A stretch of DNA of 64,000 nt from Spirosoma oryzicola (lineage in GTDB: Bacteria; Bacteroidota; Bacteroidia; Cytophagales; Spirosomataceae): NCBI RefSeq assembly GCF_021233055.1, contig NZ_CP089538.1, positions 1,283,501 through 1,347,500 of the forward strand, given 5' to 3'. The notes below the pieces were generated by a model, which did not search any database, was not told where the DNA came from, and saw only the letters and a list, made by a program, of their open reading frames with translations. A program made the position numbers and the translations under genes. Of the stretch, positions 43,861-53,583 are shown piece by piece (the stretch's first letter is position 1; every line of letters begins with the position of its first letter).

Positions 43861-46800
43861 CTATTGGCTTAATGTTAAGCGAGCGCCGGCCATCCACGTT
43901 AATTTGACCGGCTGTTCATAGAAAATACTACGAATTGTTGCCTGGTAGGTTGGTGGAAGCGTTACCGCGTGTTTCAGCCGTACCACATCCGAAGCCATAG
44001 GCAGACGGCCACACGACCAGATAGCAACCTCGTTCCAGTAGCCGCTCCGAAGCGTGTACATCTGGTCGCAGGCAGCTTTTGTCTGAAACGTAGACGAGTT
44101 CGAAAAGGCAGAGCTTTCAGTCGGCGAACAAATACTTCTGATTTGCCACTCATACTGCGTGGAGTTGGCTAGTCCGCTTAGCGTATAAGTACCAGAATTT
44201 CCGATGGAGAGGTTACTGACGATTGTCCAGTCTGCTGAGCCTACCACCCGCCAGCGGATCTCCGCCCGCGTGTCGGTAGTTCCGCCGTAAAAATACCAGC
44301 TAAACGTTGCCGAGTTTTCGGTAATCGTATGCGTATACAATGAACTGGGAACAGAGCAGGGTACCGTTGAAAAGGTAGCCGTTGCCGAATAGTCCGAATA
44401 CTGGTTGTCCTGACAATGCGTTCGTAACTGCCATTCATAATTCGTACCTGTTGCAAGATCCGTAAGAGTTATAGCACTGCCCGTCAGATTATCGCGCGAT
44501 ATCCAGTCTGCTGAGCCTACCCGACGGTAGCGTAGATCGTAACGGACATCGATTCCCGTCGGATTCCAGTTCAGACTGGCACTTGTTACTGTAATCGTAC
44601 CAGTGTACATATTGTCTGGCATTCGGCATCGGGTGGTAAAAGCAGGCCCCGACACAAAGGCGGTGTTGTTCGACGGTGAGCACGTTGTTTTGATCTGCCA
44701 TTCATACGTGGTGTTATTTGCTAAGCCGGTTACGTTATAGCTACCGTTGGAAAGCGAAGCCGTCAGGCTACTAACCGTCGTCCAGTCAGGATTGCCCATG
44801 GCCCGGTACCGTATCTCGTAGGTAGTTCCTGCTTCGTTCTCTACGTACCAGTATAACTGTGCCGACGAAGAGGTCACGAAGGAAGCGTAAAGGCCACCTG
44901 TGAACGGGACATTGCATTGCGTTGTAAATGTAGCGACTGCCGAATAATCGGATTGGGTACTGGACGAACACCGGTGACTGACACGCCATTCGTAGGTGCT
45001 ATTAGTCTGTAAACCCGTCAGCGAAAAGAACGTAGAAGGCTGGTTACTGACAGTGGTCCAGTCGGTGCTTCCCGAAGGCCGGTACTGAATGTCATAGGTA
45101 CTGTTTGATTCGGAACTTCCGTTTATGTACCACGATAACGCAGCGCCGGTGGCCGTTGCTCTACTGTATAGGCTTGCAGGAACCAGACAGCGCGTCGTGA
45201 AGTAGCTCGACGGCGAAAAATCAGACTGGTCTGCTGCCGAGCAAATACTTTTGACCTGCCATTCGTATTGCGTATCGTTTGCCAAGCCCGTAAACGTATA
45301 GTCAGTCGTAGTCAATCCTGAAATCACCTTCCAGTCTGCGGTTCCTACCGGACGGTAGCGAATCTCTGATTGACGACCGACTTCGTAATAGTTCAGATAC
45401 CAGGTCACATAAGCGGATGCCGATACTACATAAGGTGCTGTCAGTGAGTAAGGAGGCAGGCAGGATAAGGTCGAGAAGGTCTGAAGGGCAATAAAATCAG
45501 TACTGACCGTTGGTGAGCAGACGCTTTGAACCTGCCATTCGTAGGCCGTCGAAGGGGATAAACCAGTGAGCGAATAAGACGTGGCTGTTAGGCTGTTGAC
45601 CGTTGTCCAGTCAGGGGTTCCGGCTGCCCGCCAGCGTAGAGTATACGTTTGGTTAGGAGCTGTGCCATTCCAGTAGATGTTGGCTGATGTGCGTGATGAA
45701 TACGCACTCGGGAAGGTTGGCTGCAAACAGGGGATAGTAAAACGAACCGGCCCTTCATATCGGTCACTGCCCGTGGCGCGGACCCGCCATTCGTAGGTAG
45801 CGTTGCTGGCCAATCCATAGAGAATGGTCGTATTGGATGGTATACCGGGTTTACTGGTCCAGTCGGCGTCACCAACGGCCCGCCATTGCACTTCGTAAGT
45901 GATACCGGTTCCTAAAGCAGGCCAGGTCAGTTGTGCGCTATTACCGACGAGGGTTGTCGTCAGACCAGCACTGACCACAATGTCAATGGTTGAGCTAAGG
46001 CTGCCCGTAGTTGTATTCGAAGGACGTATCCGGTAGTAGTATCGAGTTTGCAGGGTTGTTTTTGAATCAACGAAAGTGGTTGTGTTGGGACCTACTCCGC
46101 CAACGGGAACAAAGCTCCCATTTGGTGATGTGGAGCGTTCGATAAAAAAGCCCATCTCATTGTCCGAATTATCCTGCCAGGTCAAGGTAATAATAGTACC
46201 GCTCAGGCTGGCGATCAGGTTACTGGGTGCTGTAACGTTGCTCGGTGGCGCATTAAGGGAGTAGTTCGTGTGGCTTTGGCGAAGGGCCAGAGCCGCCTGC
46301 ATCCGGTCGAACTGCCCCGCCGTAAAATCGTGCGTACAGGGATAATAATACGACATGATGTTTGTTATGGATGGCGAATAAGGTTCTCCATTCGCATCGC
46401 GGGCCGTACTGTTGGGATCGTATTGCGGACAACCGTTTACGTAAATTGTTGATGCTCCTGCCTTGTTATAGGGGTCAGCGGGCGTATCGCAGATTAAATC
46501 GCCGTCTGTCGTGCAGTTGGCCCCGGCTCCCCGCGTAACCAGCTCGGTAGTTGTACCACTCCCTAGCGTACCATTTCCTGGATTTTGACCAAAGGTGTGA
46601 ATAAGGCTAAAGTTATGCCCTAACTCGTGGGGAATCAACTGGTTGCCTAAGTATTCGAGAGAACCGGAATTGCTAGCTACGATAAACGAACGAGTAGAGA
46701 AGAGGGCGTCGTACGGATAATAAGCATAGCCACCCAAACCTGGATTAGCAAAGCTATTGACATAGTACTGATTCATGGCGTTGGGCGCGTCACGGCCATC

Positions 46801-47217
46801 AACCGACGAACCCTCCGGGTACGGAAAATTAGAATACAAGCCATCGTTGTCAATGTAATCGGGGCTGGTGCCGGAAAAATAAAATTGAATACCGTAACCG
46901 TTTGACAGGTAATAGCTATTAGTAATGGCCATGACCTGATTCAGATTGGCCAGACTGAACCCTTCGGTTCCATTGCTCTTCCGAAAAATGTGAGGGCGAA
47001 TGGGAACGTAGGTAATTGCTGTAAAGGCGGCTCCCGATGCTCGTTTGCGTTCGAGTGCCAGATTCGCCTGCTTTACCAGCGCACGAGCTTGCTCTACAGT
47101 TAAATCGGTTGTACCGCATGTGGGCAGCTGTGGACGCGACTGGGCCCACAGCTGGTTGCTGACAAGCCATGAGAATAAAAGCAGAAAGGTTAAAAGCGAG
47201 GTAAAATGTTTATGCAT
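43861..47217 (-). CDS. Secreted zinc metalloprotease with FN3 repeats
   Basis: The 1118-residue protein has a signal peptide (ending LWAQ) and a metzincin domain with HELGHNFSLIH: His197, Glu198, His201 and His207. The usual Gly is replaced by Ser, and the Met-turn is NIMSYYYP near 310. Eight fibronectin type III-like repeats follow (about 330-1040). The later ones share a YRxxGxxDWTTV motif near the start, LTGLxxxTxYEWQV in the middle and a terminal Cys. The C-terminal region, about 70 residues (SGYWNEVAIWSCGRLP), resembles a G8-type domain. It probably degrades extracellular or host proteins. Confidence 0.85.
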   Translation of the reverse strand: MHKHFTSLLTFLLLFSWLVSNQLWAQSRPQLPTCGTTDLTVEQARALVKQANLALERKRASGAAFTAITYVPIRPHIFRKSNGTEGFSLANLNQVMAITNSYYLSNGYGIQFYFSGTSPDYIDNDGLYSNFPYPEGSSVDGRDAPNAMNQYYVNSFANPGLGGYAYYPYDALFSTRSFIVASNSGSLEYLGNQLIPHELGHNFSLIHTFGQNPGNGTLGSGTTTELVTRGAGANCTTDGDLICDTPADPYNKAGASTIYVNGCPQYDPNSTARDANGEPYSPSITNIMSYYYPCTHDFTAGQFDRMQAALALRQSHTNYSLNAPPSNVTAPSNLIASLSGTIITLTWQDNSDNEMGFFIERSTSPNGSFVPVGGVGPNTTTFVDSKTTLQTRYYYRIRPSNTTTGSLSSTIDIVVSAGLTTTLVGNSAQLTWPALGTGITYEVQWRAVGDADWTSKPGIPSNTTILYGLASNATYEWRVRATGSDRYEGPVRFTIPCLQPTFPSAYSSRTSANIYWNGTAPNQTYTLRWRAAGTPDWTTVNSLTATSYSLTGLSPSTAYEWQVQSVCSPTVSTDFIALQTFSTLSCLPPYSLTAPYVVSASAYVTWYLNYYEVGRQSEIRYRPVGTADWKVISGLTTTDYTFTGLANDTQYEWQVKSICSAADQSDFSPSSYFTTRCLVPASLYSRATATGAALSWYINGSSESNSTYDIQYRPSGSTDWTTVSNQPSTFFSLTGLQTNSTYEWRVSHRCSSSTQSDYSAVATFTTQCNVPFTGGLYASFVTSSSAQLYWYVENEAGTTYEIRYRAMGNPDWTTVSSLTASLSNGSYNVTGLANNTTYEWQIKTTCSPSNNTAFVSGPAFTTRCRMPDNMYTGTITVTSASLNWNPTGIDVRYDLRYRRVGSADWISRDNLTGSAITLTDLATGTNYEWQLRTHCQDNQYSDYSATATFSTVPCSVPSSLYTHTITENSATFSWYFYGGTTDTRAEIRWRVVGSADWTIVSNLSIGNSGTYTLSGLANSTQYEWQIRSICSPTESSAFSNSSTFQTKAACDQMYTLRSGYWNEVAIWSCGRLPMASDVVRLKHAVTLPPTYQATIRSIFYEQPVKLTWMAGARLTLSQ

Positions 47218-47589
47218 ACAGTAAGGCGTAAGGAATAAGTTAATAGGCCAAGTTTGGGTGGAAAACTAGATAAAAGAACGAAAAAATTGTGTGTAATTGA
47301 GTGCACAGTTCCGTAAATGTAAACAGACGTCGGCACTTTTTAAGCCATTGGTAAGAAGACTTCACAGATATAAACAAAACCAAAGTAACCCCGCTTGCTT
47401 TAGAGCATAGCAGAGGAACTCGGGCGTCGGCTCTGAGTTAATTTGTATAATAAGAACTGGAGTGACCTTGCGGCCAACTGGAGGAAATAAGGAGATAAAA
47501 GATAGACGTAATTCAGTTCAACTAGCGAATTTCGGAGCTAAGCGCATCGTTTGCCGAAGTAAAGAGTACCGTTGTCTGCTCGTCCGTTA
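47218..47589. other. AT-rich intergenic region
   Basis: No gene or clear structure seen. An overlapping frame at the right edge (about 47.5-47.8 kb) has no domain. Confidence 0.45.
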
Positions 47590-48102
47590 CTAGGGGTATC
47601 GACTGAACCAGAAGCTTTGTTTGTAAGCCGCAGCGCCAGGAGCAATCGGAGTAGGGTAAAAATCATTGGGCAGGCCCGAATCCATTCGGAAGCTGTGACC
47701 TTGCTGCTCATCAGGGGCCGCGATTTCAGTACGCCAGGCTGGTTTTGGCGTGATACCTTGTTTGGTACTGGGCGTGGCAAAGCGCACTGGTGAAATCAGT
47801 GTGTCTAGATCAGAGGCAAGCCGATAAGATACGATCGTCTGGCCGTCAGCTTGCTTTACCCGTTCCTCCACGACAACGAAAGCGCCCGACGAAGCAGATT
47901 GGGCGATAGCCTGATTAACCGTGAGAAGAAGCAGTGCGACAACCAATGATTTAGGTACCGACAGACGAACTGATTCGATTAAGCAGGATCTATTTACGAC
48001 TCTAATTACAAATGCGATAGATGCGGCATAGCGATCTGCATTTACGCAACGTTTCAGCGCTTTGCTCACGCTATAGAACGGAATAGACAGATGATAGAGC
48101 AT
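47590..48102 (-). CDS. Hypothetical protein, possible secreted remnant
   Basis: A 170-residue frame. The first 48 residues are basic with no domain, then a signal-like hydrophobic stretch (SLVVALLLLTVNQAIAQ) and an unstructured C-terminal half ending FWFSRYP. The signal-like stretch lies unusually deep, with no ATG, GTG or TTG just before it in a standard position. The true start may be elsewhere, or the gene may be degenerate. Two adjacent stop codons follow. No family recognised. Confidence 0.4.
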   Translation of the reverse strand: MLYHLSIPFYSVSKALKRCVNADRYAASIAFVIRVVNRSCLIESVRLSVPKSLVVALLLLTVNQAIAQSASSGAFVVVEERVKQADGQTIVSYRLASDLDTLISPVRFATPSTKQGITPKPAWRTEIAAPDEQQGHSFRMDSGLPNDFYPTPIAPGAAAYKQSFWFSRYP

Positions 48103-48709
48103 AGTAAAAAACGGTTCGATACTATGGCTGAATTGCTTTGCGCCGTTTCGTATGCTGTACGACTGCTAAGCCTAAACGGCATAATGATTCAGTACTTTCC
48201 GTTTGGAACTATAGTGAGCAACGATAATGAAGGAAGAGTTGTTAGAGGCTGCGCGTTAGTCAGCGAGTTGTTAATTAGAAAAATAATTGGTCAATGGTTC
48301 ATTCATAGCGGGTTACGCAGGGTAAGTCCGCATGTGAATAGTTTTACCGTTGGGTCGGTAATCTGCTGATGTTTACTGTTAGGTGGTGGTATACCATATG
48401 ATCCTGATCTTGACGAGTAGTGTAAAACAATGTAATTATTGTTGACTAGTAGCGTCGGAGGTAATTTATCGCTGAAAGTCGCTAAACTAGTAGTATCCAG
48501 AAGAGCGAGAAAATTGGATAAGACAGCCTTGTACTCGACAAGAGTATCTACGATTTATTGAGTGGAACCGTATTTGTATCGATAAAATAACGGGCAGGGA
48601 AGTAATCGCGTGAACGTTGTTTCGACCACGGCAAGGATAATTTATTTGGAGAAGCGTAGATGCGGTCGCTAATACGAAAAGCTAAACGAAAGGAGTGTAT
48701 AAGTACTAG
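48103..48709. other. Gene-poor AT-rich stretch
   Basis: No credible gene; a 92-codon frame here has no domain or start context. AT-rich, with scattered TAnnTTTG-like boxes but none paired with TTTG at 19 bp. Confidence 0.45.
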
Positions 48710-48988
48710 TTATTCAGTGCCAGAATTTCTCGCTAGTCTAAGGTACTCGTTGGCCGTCTGTGCGGTCTCGGTCAAATAATCGACAATTACTTCATAGTGA
48801 TCAATGACCGTTTCCACCGTGAATTTTTGGGTCGGAATGCGTAGTGTGATCAGGTGTTCAGGAAGTACGGCTCTGAGCATTGGCGTGAGCGTGACAAACA
48901 CAAGTTCTCCTTGTACGGTACATTCATCGGTAAATGGCAGCTTCTGTACGCGGATAAGGTCACGGGATAGGTAAGGATTATAAGCCAT
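48710..48988 (-). CDS. Hypothetical protein (92 aa)
   Basis: The 92-residue soluble protein (MAYNPYLSRDLIRVQKLPFTDECTVQGELVFVTLTPMLRAVLPEHLITLRIP...) has a mixed alpha/beta pattern, no signal peptide and no recognised domain. The ordered composition, with Leu/Val strands and a helical end (EYLRLARNSGTE), suggests a real gene rather than chance. It stands alone in an AT-rich region. Confidence 0.55.
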   Translation of the reverse strand: MAYNPYLSRDLIRVQKLPFTDECTVQGELVFVTLTPMLRAVLPEHLITLRIPTQKFTVETVIDHYEVIVDYLTETAQTANEYLRLARNSGTE

Positions 48989-49465
48989 AATCAGTTAAAT
49001 ACGGTTCGGTATTTGATTGATACTGAAGAACTGACGTTAAAATAGATATTATGTCACCAAATTGCCGAATAATAAATTAGCGGATAAAAAAGTAATAAGG
49101 ATCAGATACTCGATAAACTACTATGTAAGGCTATATACGTTGCGAGGCTATTTGTTGCATCAGGCGTCGAACAATGTAGTCTATATTTTCTATAAGTATA
49201 CAATTTTAGTGGATTCTAGGTCTTACGCCTGACCGTGTAAGAATCCGTTGAACCTGCAAAGCCTGCCACCGGGCTCTGGATAAACCTGTTCAGCAACGAA
49301 CATCCGCTATTCGCTTTGCCACACCATCAACACGTAAACGAATAACTACTCATTATCCTTGTTTTCGTTCTTAAGCAGTAGACCTGCTTAGGTTGGAGAC
49401 AAACTAGTCAGTGTGCCTTATATTCGAACGCGAAAGCGATCACTCAGCCAATCTGCTCAACTGTA
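48989..49465. other. Intergenic region upstream of GH43 gene
   Basis: 477 bp, AT-rich on its left half. TAAGCAG/CTGCTTA (49372-49390) forms a 7-bp hairpin about 75 bp before the GH43 start and may lie in its leader. No promoter consensus identified. Confidence 0.45.
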
Positions 49466-51028
49466 ATGCGATTTATTTGCGCCATTCTCGTCGCTCTATC
49501 AACTACGCTGCATTGCGTGGCCCAGCCGACTCAGCCACCGGGTACCACCCTTACATACCGAAATCCGGTCATTGCGGGTGACTTCGCCGATCCCTCCGTT
49601 ATTCGCGTGGGTAACACCTACTACGCAGTCGGAACGTCATCGGAGTGGGGACCGGCATACCCTATCTACACCTCCACTGATCTGGTCAACTGGACGCATG
49701 TCGGGTCTGTTTTCAATACGATACCGGACTGGACGATGGGCAGTTTTTGGGCACCGGAGCTTTTCTTCCGGAACGGTACTTTTTACGTGTACTACACGGC
49801 CCGTCGAAAATCCGATAAGCATTCATACATCGGTGTCGCCAGCACCCGCGACATTCGGCAGGGGTTTACCGATCATGGTTTACTGCTGGAATGGACGACC
49901 GAAGCGATCGATGCTTTTGTGCTTGAAGAAGATGGTAAACTGTACATCACCTGGAAAGCCTACGGGCTGGATAAAGGAAAGGATATTGAAATTCTGGGAG
50001 CGGAACTGGCTGCGGACGGACTGAAGGTGACTGGAAAGGCATTTTCAATGCTGAAAGCTGAGCGGAACAACTGGGAAGGGGGTGGGGCCGAAGGACAGGC
50101 AATTGTTAAACGAGGCCGTTACTATTACATGACGTATTCGGGAAATTCCTGTTGCGGAGCGGGTTGCAATTATCAGGTTGGGGTGGCCCGCGCGGAAAAA
50201 TTGCAGGGTCCCTGGGTCAAATACACGGGAAATCCGGTGTTGGTGAGCGATCAAACCTGGAAATGTCCCGGACATGGAACAATCGTGACTACGCCGGATA
50301 ATCGCTATTTTTATCTGCATCATGCCTACAACGGCGTCGATTTTACGCAAACGGGCCGTCAGGGGGTGCTCAGCGAACTGGTTTGGGACGACAAAACCCA
50401 GTGGCCTACGTTCCGGTACGGGACGACAACGCCCGCTCAGGCGGAATCGCCGGGCAAAACGAAGCAACAGCAGCCCGACCTGACCGCGAATTTTGGTGAA
50501 AAGTCAAACGATATACCCTGGGTGTGGGATGTCAGCTCACCCAAACCGGTCTTTTCGGTCCATGACAATCAATTGCATCTGACGAATAGGCAGTCTGGAC
50601 CGATGGGTAGTTTTCTGGGGCTGGTTATCAAAAAAGGAACGTACACGTTTGCTGCTGATGTGACTCCCCAGGCGGATGTGCTTCAGAGCATATGTTTGTA
50701 CGGAGATGCCAGTAACGCCCTGGGACTTGGCGTGCGCAAAGGATCGCTTGAGCTTTGGCAGATCAAAGACGGAACACGGACGGTGTTGGAGAGTAAGTCA
50801 ATTCCTGATGACGTCCCTTCCGTCAACGTGCAGTTGAAAAGCCGGTTCGGGCAGTTCTACGAATTTAGCTGGAAGACTAAAGAAGCGCAGCCGCAATTAC
50901 TGACCAAAACGCCACTGGATGGCTCGTATCTGCCCCGCTGGGACCGGGCTCCCCGCATCGGCATCAGCGTTTCTGGAGCGGCCAATAGCAGCAGCACGAT
51001 TCGATCCGTCGAGATGAAATACGAGTAA
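49466..51028 (+). CDS. Secreted GH43 glycoside hydrolase
   Basis: The 520-residue protein has a signal peptide ending HCVAQ. A five-blade GH43 propeller has the catalytic Asp in VIAGDFADPSVI, the second Asp in TEAIDAFVL and the catalytic Glu in NNWEGGGAEGQAIV. A C-terminal beta-sandwich (about residues 340-520) resembles the concanavalin-A-like domain of beta-xylosidases. Likely targets are arabinan or xylan side chains. It stands alone without SusC/SusD genes, so it is not in a polysaccharide utilisation locus here. A long hairpin follows. Confidence 0.9.
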   Translation: MRFICAILVALSTTLHCVAQPTQPPGTTLTYRNPVIAGDFADPSVIRVGNTYYAVGTSSEWGPAYPIYTSTDLVNWTHVGSVFNTIPDWTMGSFWAPELFFRNGTFYVYYTARRKSDKHSYIGVASTRDIRQGFTDHGLLLEWTTEAIDAFVLEEDGKLYITWKAYGLDKGKDIEILGAELAADGLKVTGKAFSMLKAERNNWEGGGAEGQAIVKRGRYYYMTYSGNSCCGAGCNYQVGVARAEKLQGPWVKYTGNPVLVSDQTWKCPGHGTIVTTPDNRYFYLHHAYNGVDFTQTGRQGVLSELVWDDKTQWPTFRYGTTTPAQAESPGKTKQQQPDLTANFGEKSNDIPWVWDVSSPKPVFSVHDNQLHLTNRQSGPMGSFLGLVIKKGTYTFAADVTPQADVLQSICLYGDASNALGLGVRKGSLELWQIKDGTRTVLESKSIPDDVPSVNVQLKSRFGQFYEFSWKTKEAQPQLLTKTPLDGSYLPRWDRAPRIGISVSGAANSSSTIRSVEMKYE

Positions 51029-51097
51029 GGTTCTCGTTGGGCTCAGAAATCAGGTCTGTATCATTATCGTGCCGTCCGACTCTCAAACCAGACGGTG

Positions 51098-51157
51098 GTG
51101 AAGCGTGATGTCGGTTTTTCAAACCGGGCAGGCGACCCCGCCGACATCACGCTTCAC
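51098..51157. terminator. Bidirectional hairpin between GH43 and RND adaptor genes
   Basis: GTGAAGCGTGATGTCGG pairs perfectly with CCGACATCACGCTTCAC (17 bp). T5 is in the loop, and no external T-run is clear. Confidence 0.75.
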
Positions 51158-51179
51158 CGTCTATGGGCATTTGTAGCCT

Positions 51180-52373
51180 TTATTCGTTCTTCTTTCGTTC
51201 GGCTTCCAGCGCCAGCACGTTATTGTTGGCAATTTTCAGACCGGCGGTGGGTAATTTGCCAACCGGGCGTACCTCTATGAACTGATCGCCCTGATTGACA
51301 ATCTCTACCTTCTGCTTTCTGAACGGAATTGTATCGGCTCCCGATTGGGTTGTTACAAACACAAACTTGCCATCGCCGTCATCCAGCAGAGCCGTGCGCG
51401 GCAGGGTATGTTCACTGATGCGCTCGCCGGTACCGATGATACGTGCCTGTACGTTCATGTCAGCCGCCAGTAGTTCATCTTTAGGTCGGGTAAAACTGAC
51501 GTGCAGCGTAATGGCCCGGTTTTCATCGTTCACCGAGCGGGCAATGTACGTGACGCGGCCCTTCACTGGTGCAATGGAGCGGTTGACAAATTGCAACTCA
51601 ACGGGCTGGCCTTCGCGAACGTAATCGGCATCTTTTTCGTAGACGAATACATTGGCTTCGATGCGGTTGGGATTGATGATTTCGGCCAGCAGCGTCTGCG
51701 GTTCGACCAACGCACCCAAGCTCTCGTGAAATTTGGAGACATAGCCATCAATCGGTGAACGAATGATGAGGCCCGATGTGAGACTTACCTGACGCTGTTG
51801 AATGATGTTGGATGTACCCACGCCAATAATCGTCAGTTTGTCTTTCAACGCCAGTTCGCGGGCGCGGGCTGCTTTCAGTTTGGCGTCAGCCGACTGGAAT
51901 TGGGCCAATACGCCAATGTTGCTTTTGCGGAGTTCATCCTGCCGTTTGTACTCCGCTTCCAGAAACTCTACATCGGCATGGGCAGCTGCATAGTCGTTTT
52001 GCAGTTCCAGCAGTTCGAAGCTTGACAGACGAACAATCGGCTGCCCCTTACGCACGGGCTGACCCTCGCGAACAAAGATCCGGTCGATCTTGCCCGCGAT
52101 GTGGCTGCTGACTTCCGCGCGGCTGTCGGGCAACAGCCGAATAACGCCATTTGCGTAAATGATTGGTTTCAGCGCCCGCTTTTCGAAATCGACCAGATCG
52201 ATATTGACCGTTTTCAACTGATTGGCAGTCAGTCGCACTGTATCGGTACTCGTAACGACCGTTGTTTTTTTCGACTCGGTAGCCTGATCTTTTCCGTCAG
52301 AGTCACCGCAGGAGGTTAGCCCGCCGAGCAGTGGAAGGAATCCAATATAGATGATGATAGGGTTGCGTTTCAT
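51180..52373 (-). CDS. RND efflux periplasmic adaptor (CzcB/CusB-like), lipoprotein
   Basis: The 397-residue lipoprotein has lipobox GLTSC, with the lipidated Cys near residue 22. It has the fold of a membrane-fusion protein: lipoyl-like hairpin (VSSHIAGKIDRIFVREGQPVRKGQPIVRLSS, about 95-140), a coiled-coil helical hairpin and a beta-barrel domain. The start at MKRNPII lies 1 bp after the stop of the upstream TolC-like gene, so they are co-transcribed. An additional 49 upstream codons are antisense to that gene and rejected. It should link the inner-membrane pump and outer-membrane channel of a metal efflux complex. Confidence 0.9.
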   Translation of the reverse strand: MKRNPIIIYIGFLPLLGGLTSCGDSDGKDQATESKKTTVVTSTDTVRLTANQLKTVNIDLVDFEKRALKPIIYANGVIRLLPDSRAEVSSHIAGKIDRIFVREGQPVRKGQPIVRLSSFELLELQNDYAAAHADVEFLEAEYKRQDELRKSNIGVLAQFQSADAKLKAARARELALKDKLTIIGVGTSNIIQQRQVSLTSGLIIRSPIDGYVSKFHESLGALVEPQTLLAEIINPNRIEANVFVYEKDADYVREGQPVELQFVNRSIAPVKGRVTYIARSVNDENRAITLHVSFTRPKDELLAADMNVQARIIGTGERISEHTLPRTALLDDGDGKFVFVTTQSGADTIPFRKQKVEIVNQGDQFIEVRPVGKLPTAGLKIANNNVLALEAERKKNE

Positions 52374-52374
52374 G

Positions 52375-53583
52375 TTATTCGCCTTTGATATAGTGCAACG
52401 TGATGACAGCTTGATTGAAGGAAAGCAGGGCGTCGAGATAACCCTGTCGGATTTTAAAGGCCTGCTGTACGTTGAGCAGGTAATCGTAATAGCCGATGCT
52501 TCCCAGGCGGTAGCCATCACTAGCCGCTTTAATGATCTCTTCAGCCTGCGGTAACCCCGTCACCGTATAGTAATCCAACGCTTCCTGATACTGTAGGTAG
52601 TCGGCAATCGCTTTGTCGTAGTCGCCCCGAAGCTCGTACTGGTTCAAGGTAATCTGACTTTTGGCAATGGCTACGTCAGTCTGGGCGGCATTGATCCGCG
52701 ACCGGGCTACCCAACCCCAAACCGGCAGTGAAAGGCCAAACCGGAATCGGTACAGAAGTGGTGATTCTGGCCCACCCTGGTTCAGATACCCAACGATGAT
52801 ATTAGGTAACCGGCGCTTTTTTTCCAGCTTCAACAACGACTCGCTCAACTGCTGATTCTGCTCATAGAAGCTTGTTTGCGGATTACGAATAAAGGTGCTG
52901 TCGGATGCCAGTAGCGGAGCAAGCTTACTATCGGGAGCGAAATTCATTCGCTGAAACGGCCCGGTAACACGCAGGCTTGTATCGTTGGGCGTTCCAATGA
53001 GCAAGCCCAACTGAATCCGGCTGCTGCGAACGCGGGCGCGGGTCTGATCCAGCTGATAATTCAGCTCCTGCTGCTGCGAACGCGCGTTGAGCACCTCGAT
53101 GCGTGAAATCTGACCAACACGCTGGCGGGTCTCGGTTACTTTGGTGAATACCAGCAACAAACTATCCTGACGTCGGTAATTGGTGATGCTTTCGCGCAGA
53201 TAAAGTAAATTGTTGTAGACGGTCCGCACGTTATAGCGCAACGTGTTCGTCGTGATGCCTTTCTCCCGCTGGCTCAGCTTGACTTGCTGCTCCTGCACGA
53301 TCCGCTGATTTTTATACACCGTTGGCAGCGACACGGGCAGCAAAACACCGGGCTGGAATCGGGTCGTGGTTGGTGCTTCGAAAATAAGTTCGGGACCCGA
53401 CAGGCTCAGCGCGCCCGGAATCAGCGCTCGTTGTTTATCGATCCGAAGGTTTGCCACGTTTACCTGCGGGTTATCGCTGTTAGCGCGGGCGAGCGCTTCG
53501 GGCAGTGTAATAACATGGTACGATTGAGCCGAAGCCGATATCGCTCCGAAAGTTACACCCAGTAGTGTCAATAGGTATCTCAT
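52375..53583 (-). CDS. TolC-family outer-membrane efflux channel (CzcC/CusC-like)
   Basis: The 402-residue protein has a signal peptide ending ISASAQ and two OEP repeats of coiled-coil helices (TLPEALARANSDNPQVNVANLRIDKQRALIPGALS and a second unit in the C-terminal half), typical of TolC proteins. It overlaps the RND pump stop by 4 bp (ATGA) and precedes the adaptor gene by 1 bp. Together they form a pump-channel-adaptor operon. Substrate is inferred from the CzcA-like pump. Confidence 0.88.
   Translation of the reverse strand: MRYLLTLLGVTFGAISASAQSYHVITLPEALARANSDNPQVNVANLRIDKQRALIPGALSLSGPELIFEAPTTTRFQPGVLLPVSLPTVYKNQRIVQEQQVKLSQREKGITTNTLRYNVRTVYNNLLYLRESITNYRRQDSLLLVFTKVTETRQRVGQISRIEVLNARSQQQELNYQLDQTRARVRSSRIQLGLLIGTPNDTSLRVTGPFQRMNFAPDSKLAPLLASDSTFIRNPQTSFYEQNQQLSESLLKLEKKRRLPNIIVGYLNQGGPESPLLYRFRFGLSLPVWGWVARSRINAAQTDVAIAKSQITLNQYELRGDYDKAIADYLQYQEALDYYTVTGLPQAEEIIKAASDGYRLGSIGYYDYLLNVQQAFKIRQGYLDALLSFNQAVITLHYIKGE

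Noticed and set aside
47538..47780. 80-codon minus-strand frame overlapping the hypothetical secreted protein
   Set aside because: A different frame over the same DNA with basic, low-complexity content and no signal or domain.
48091..48369. 92-codon plus-strand frame
   Set aside because: No domain, no start context, low coding character; probably chance in an AT-rich region.
52374..52520. 49-codon N-terminal extension of the RND adaptor
   Set aside because: It is antisense to the TolC-like gene. The lipoprotein start at 52373 fits the operon spacing exactly.
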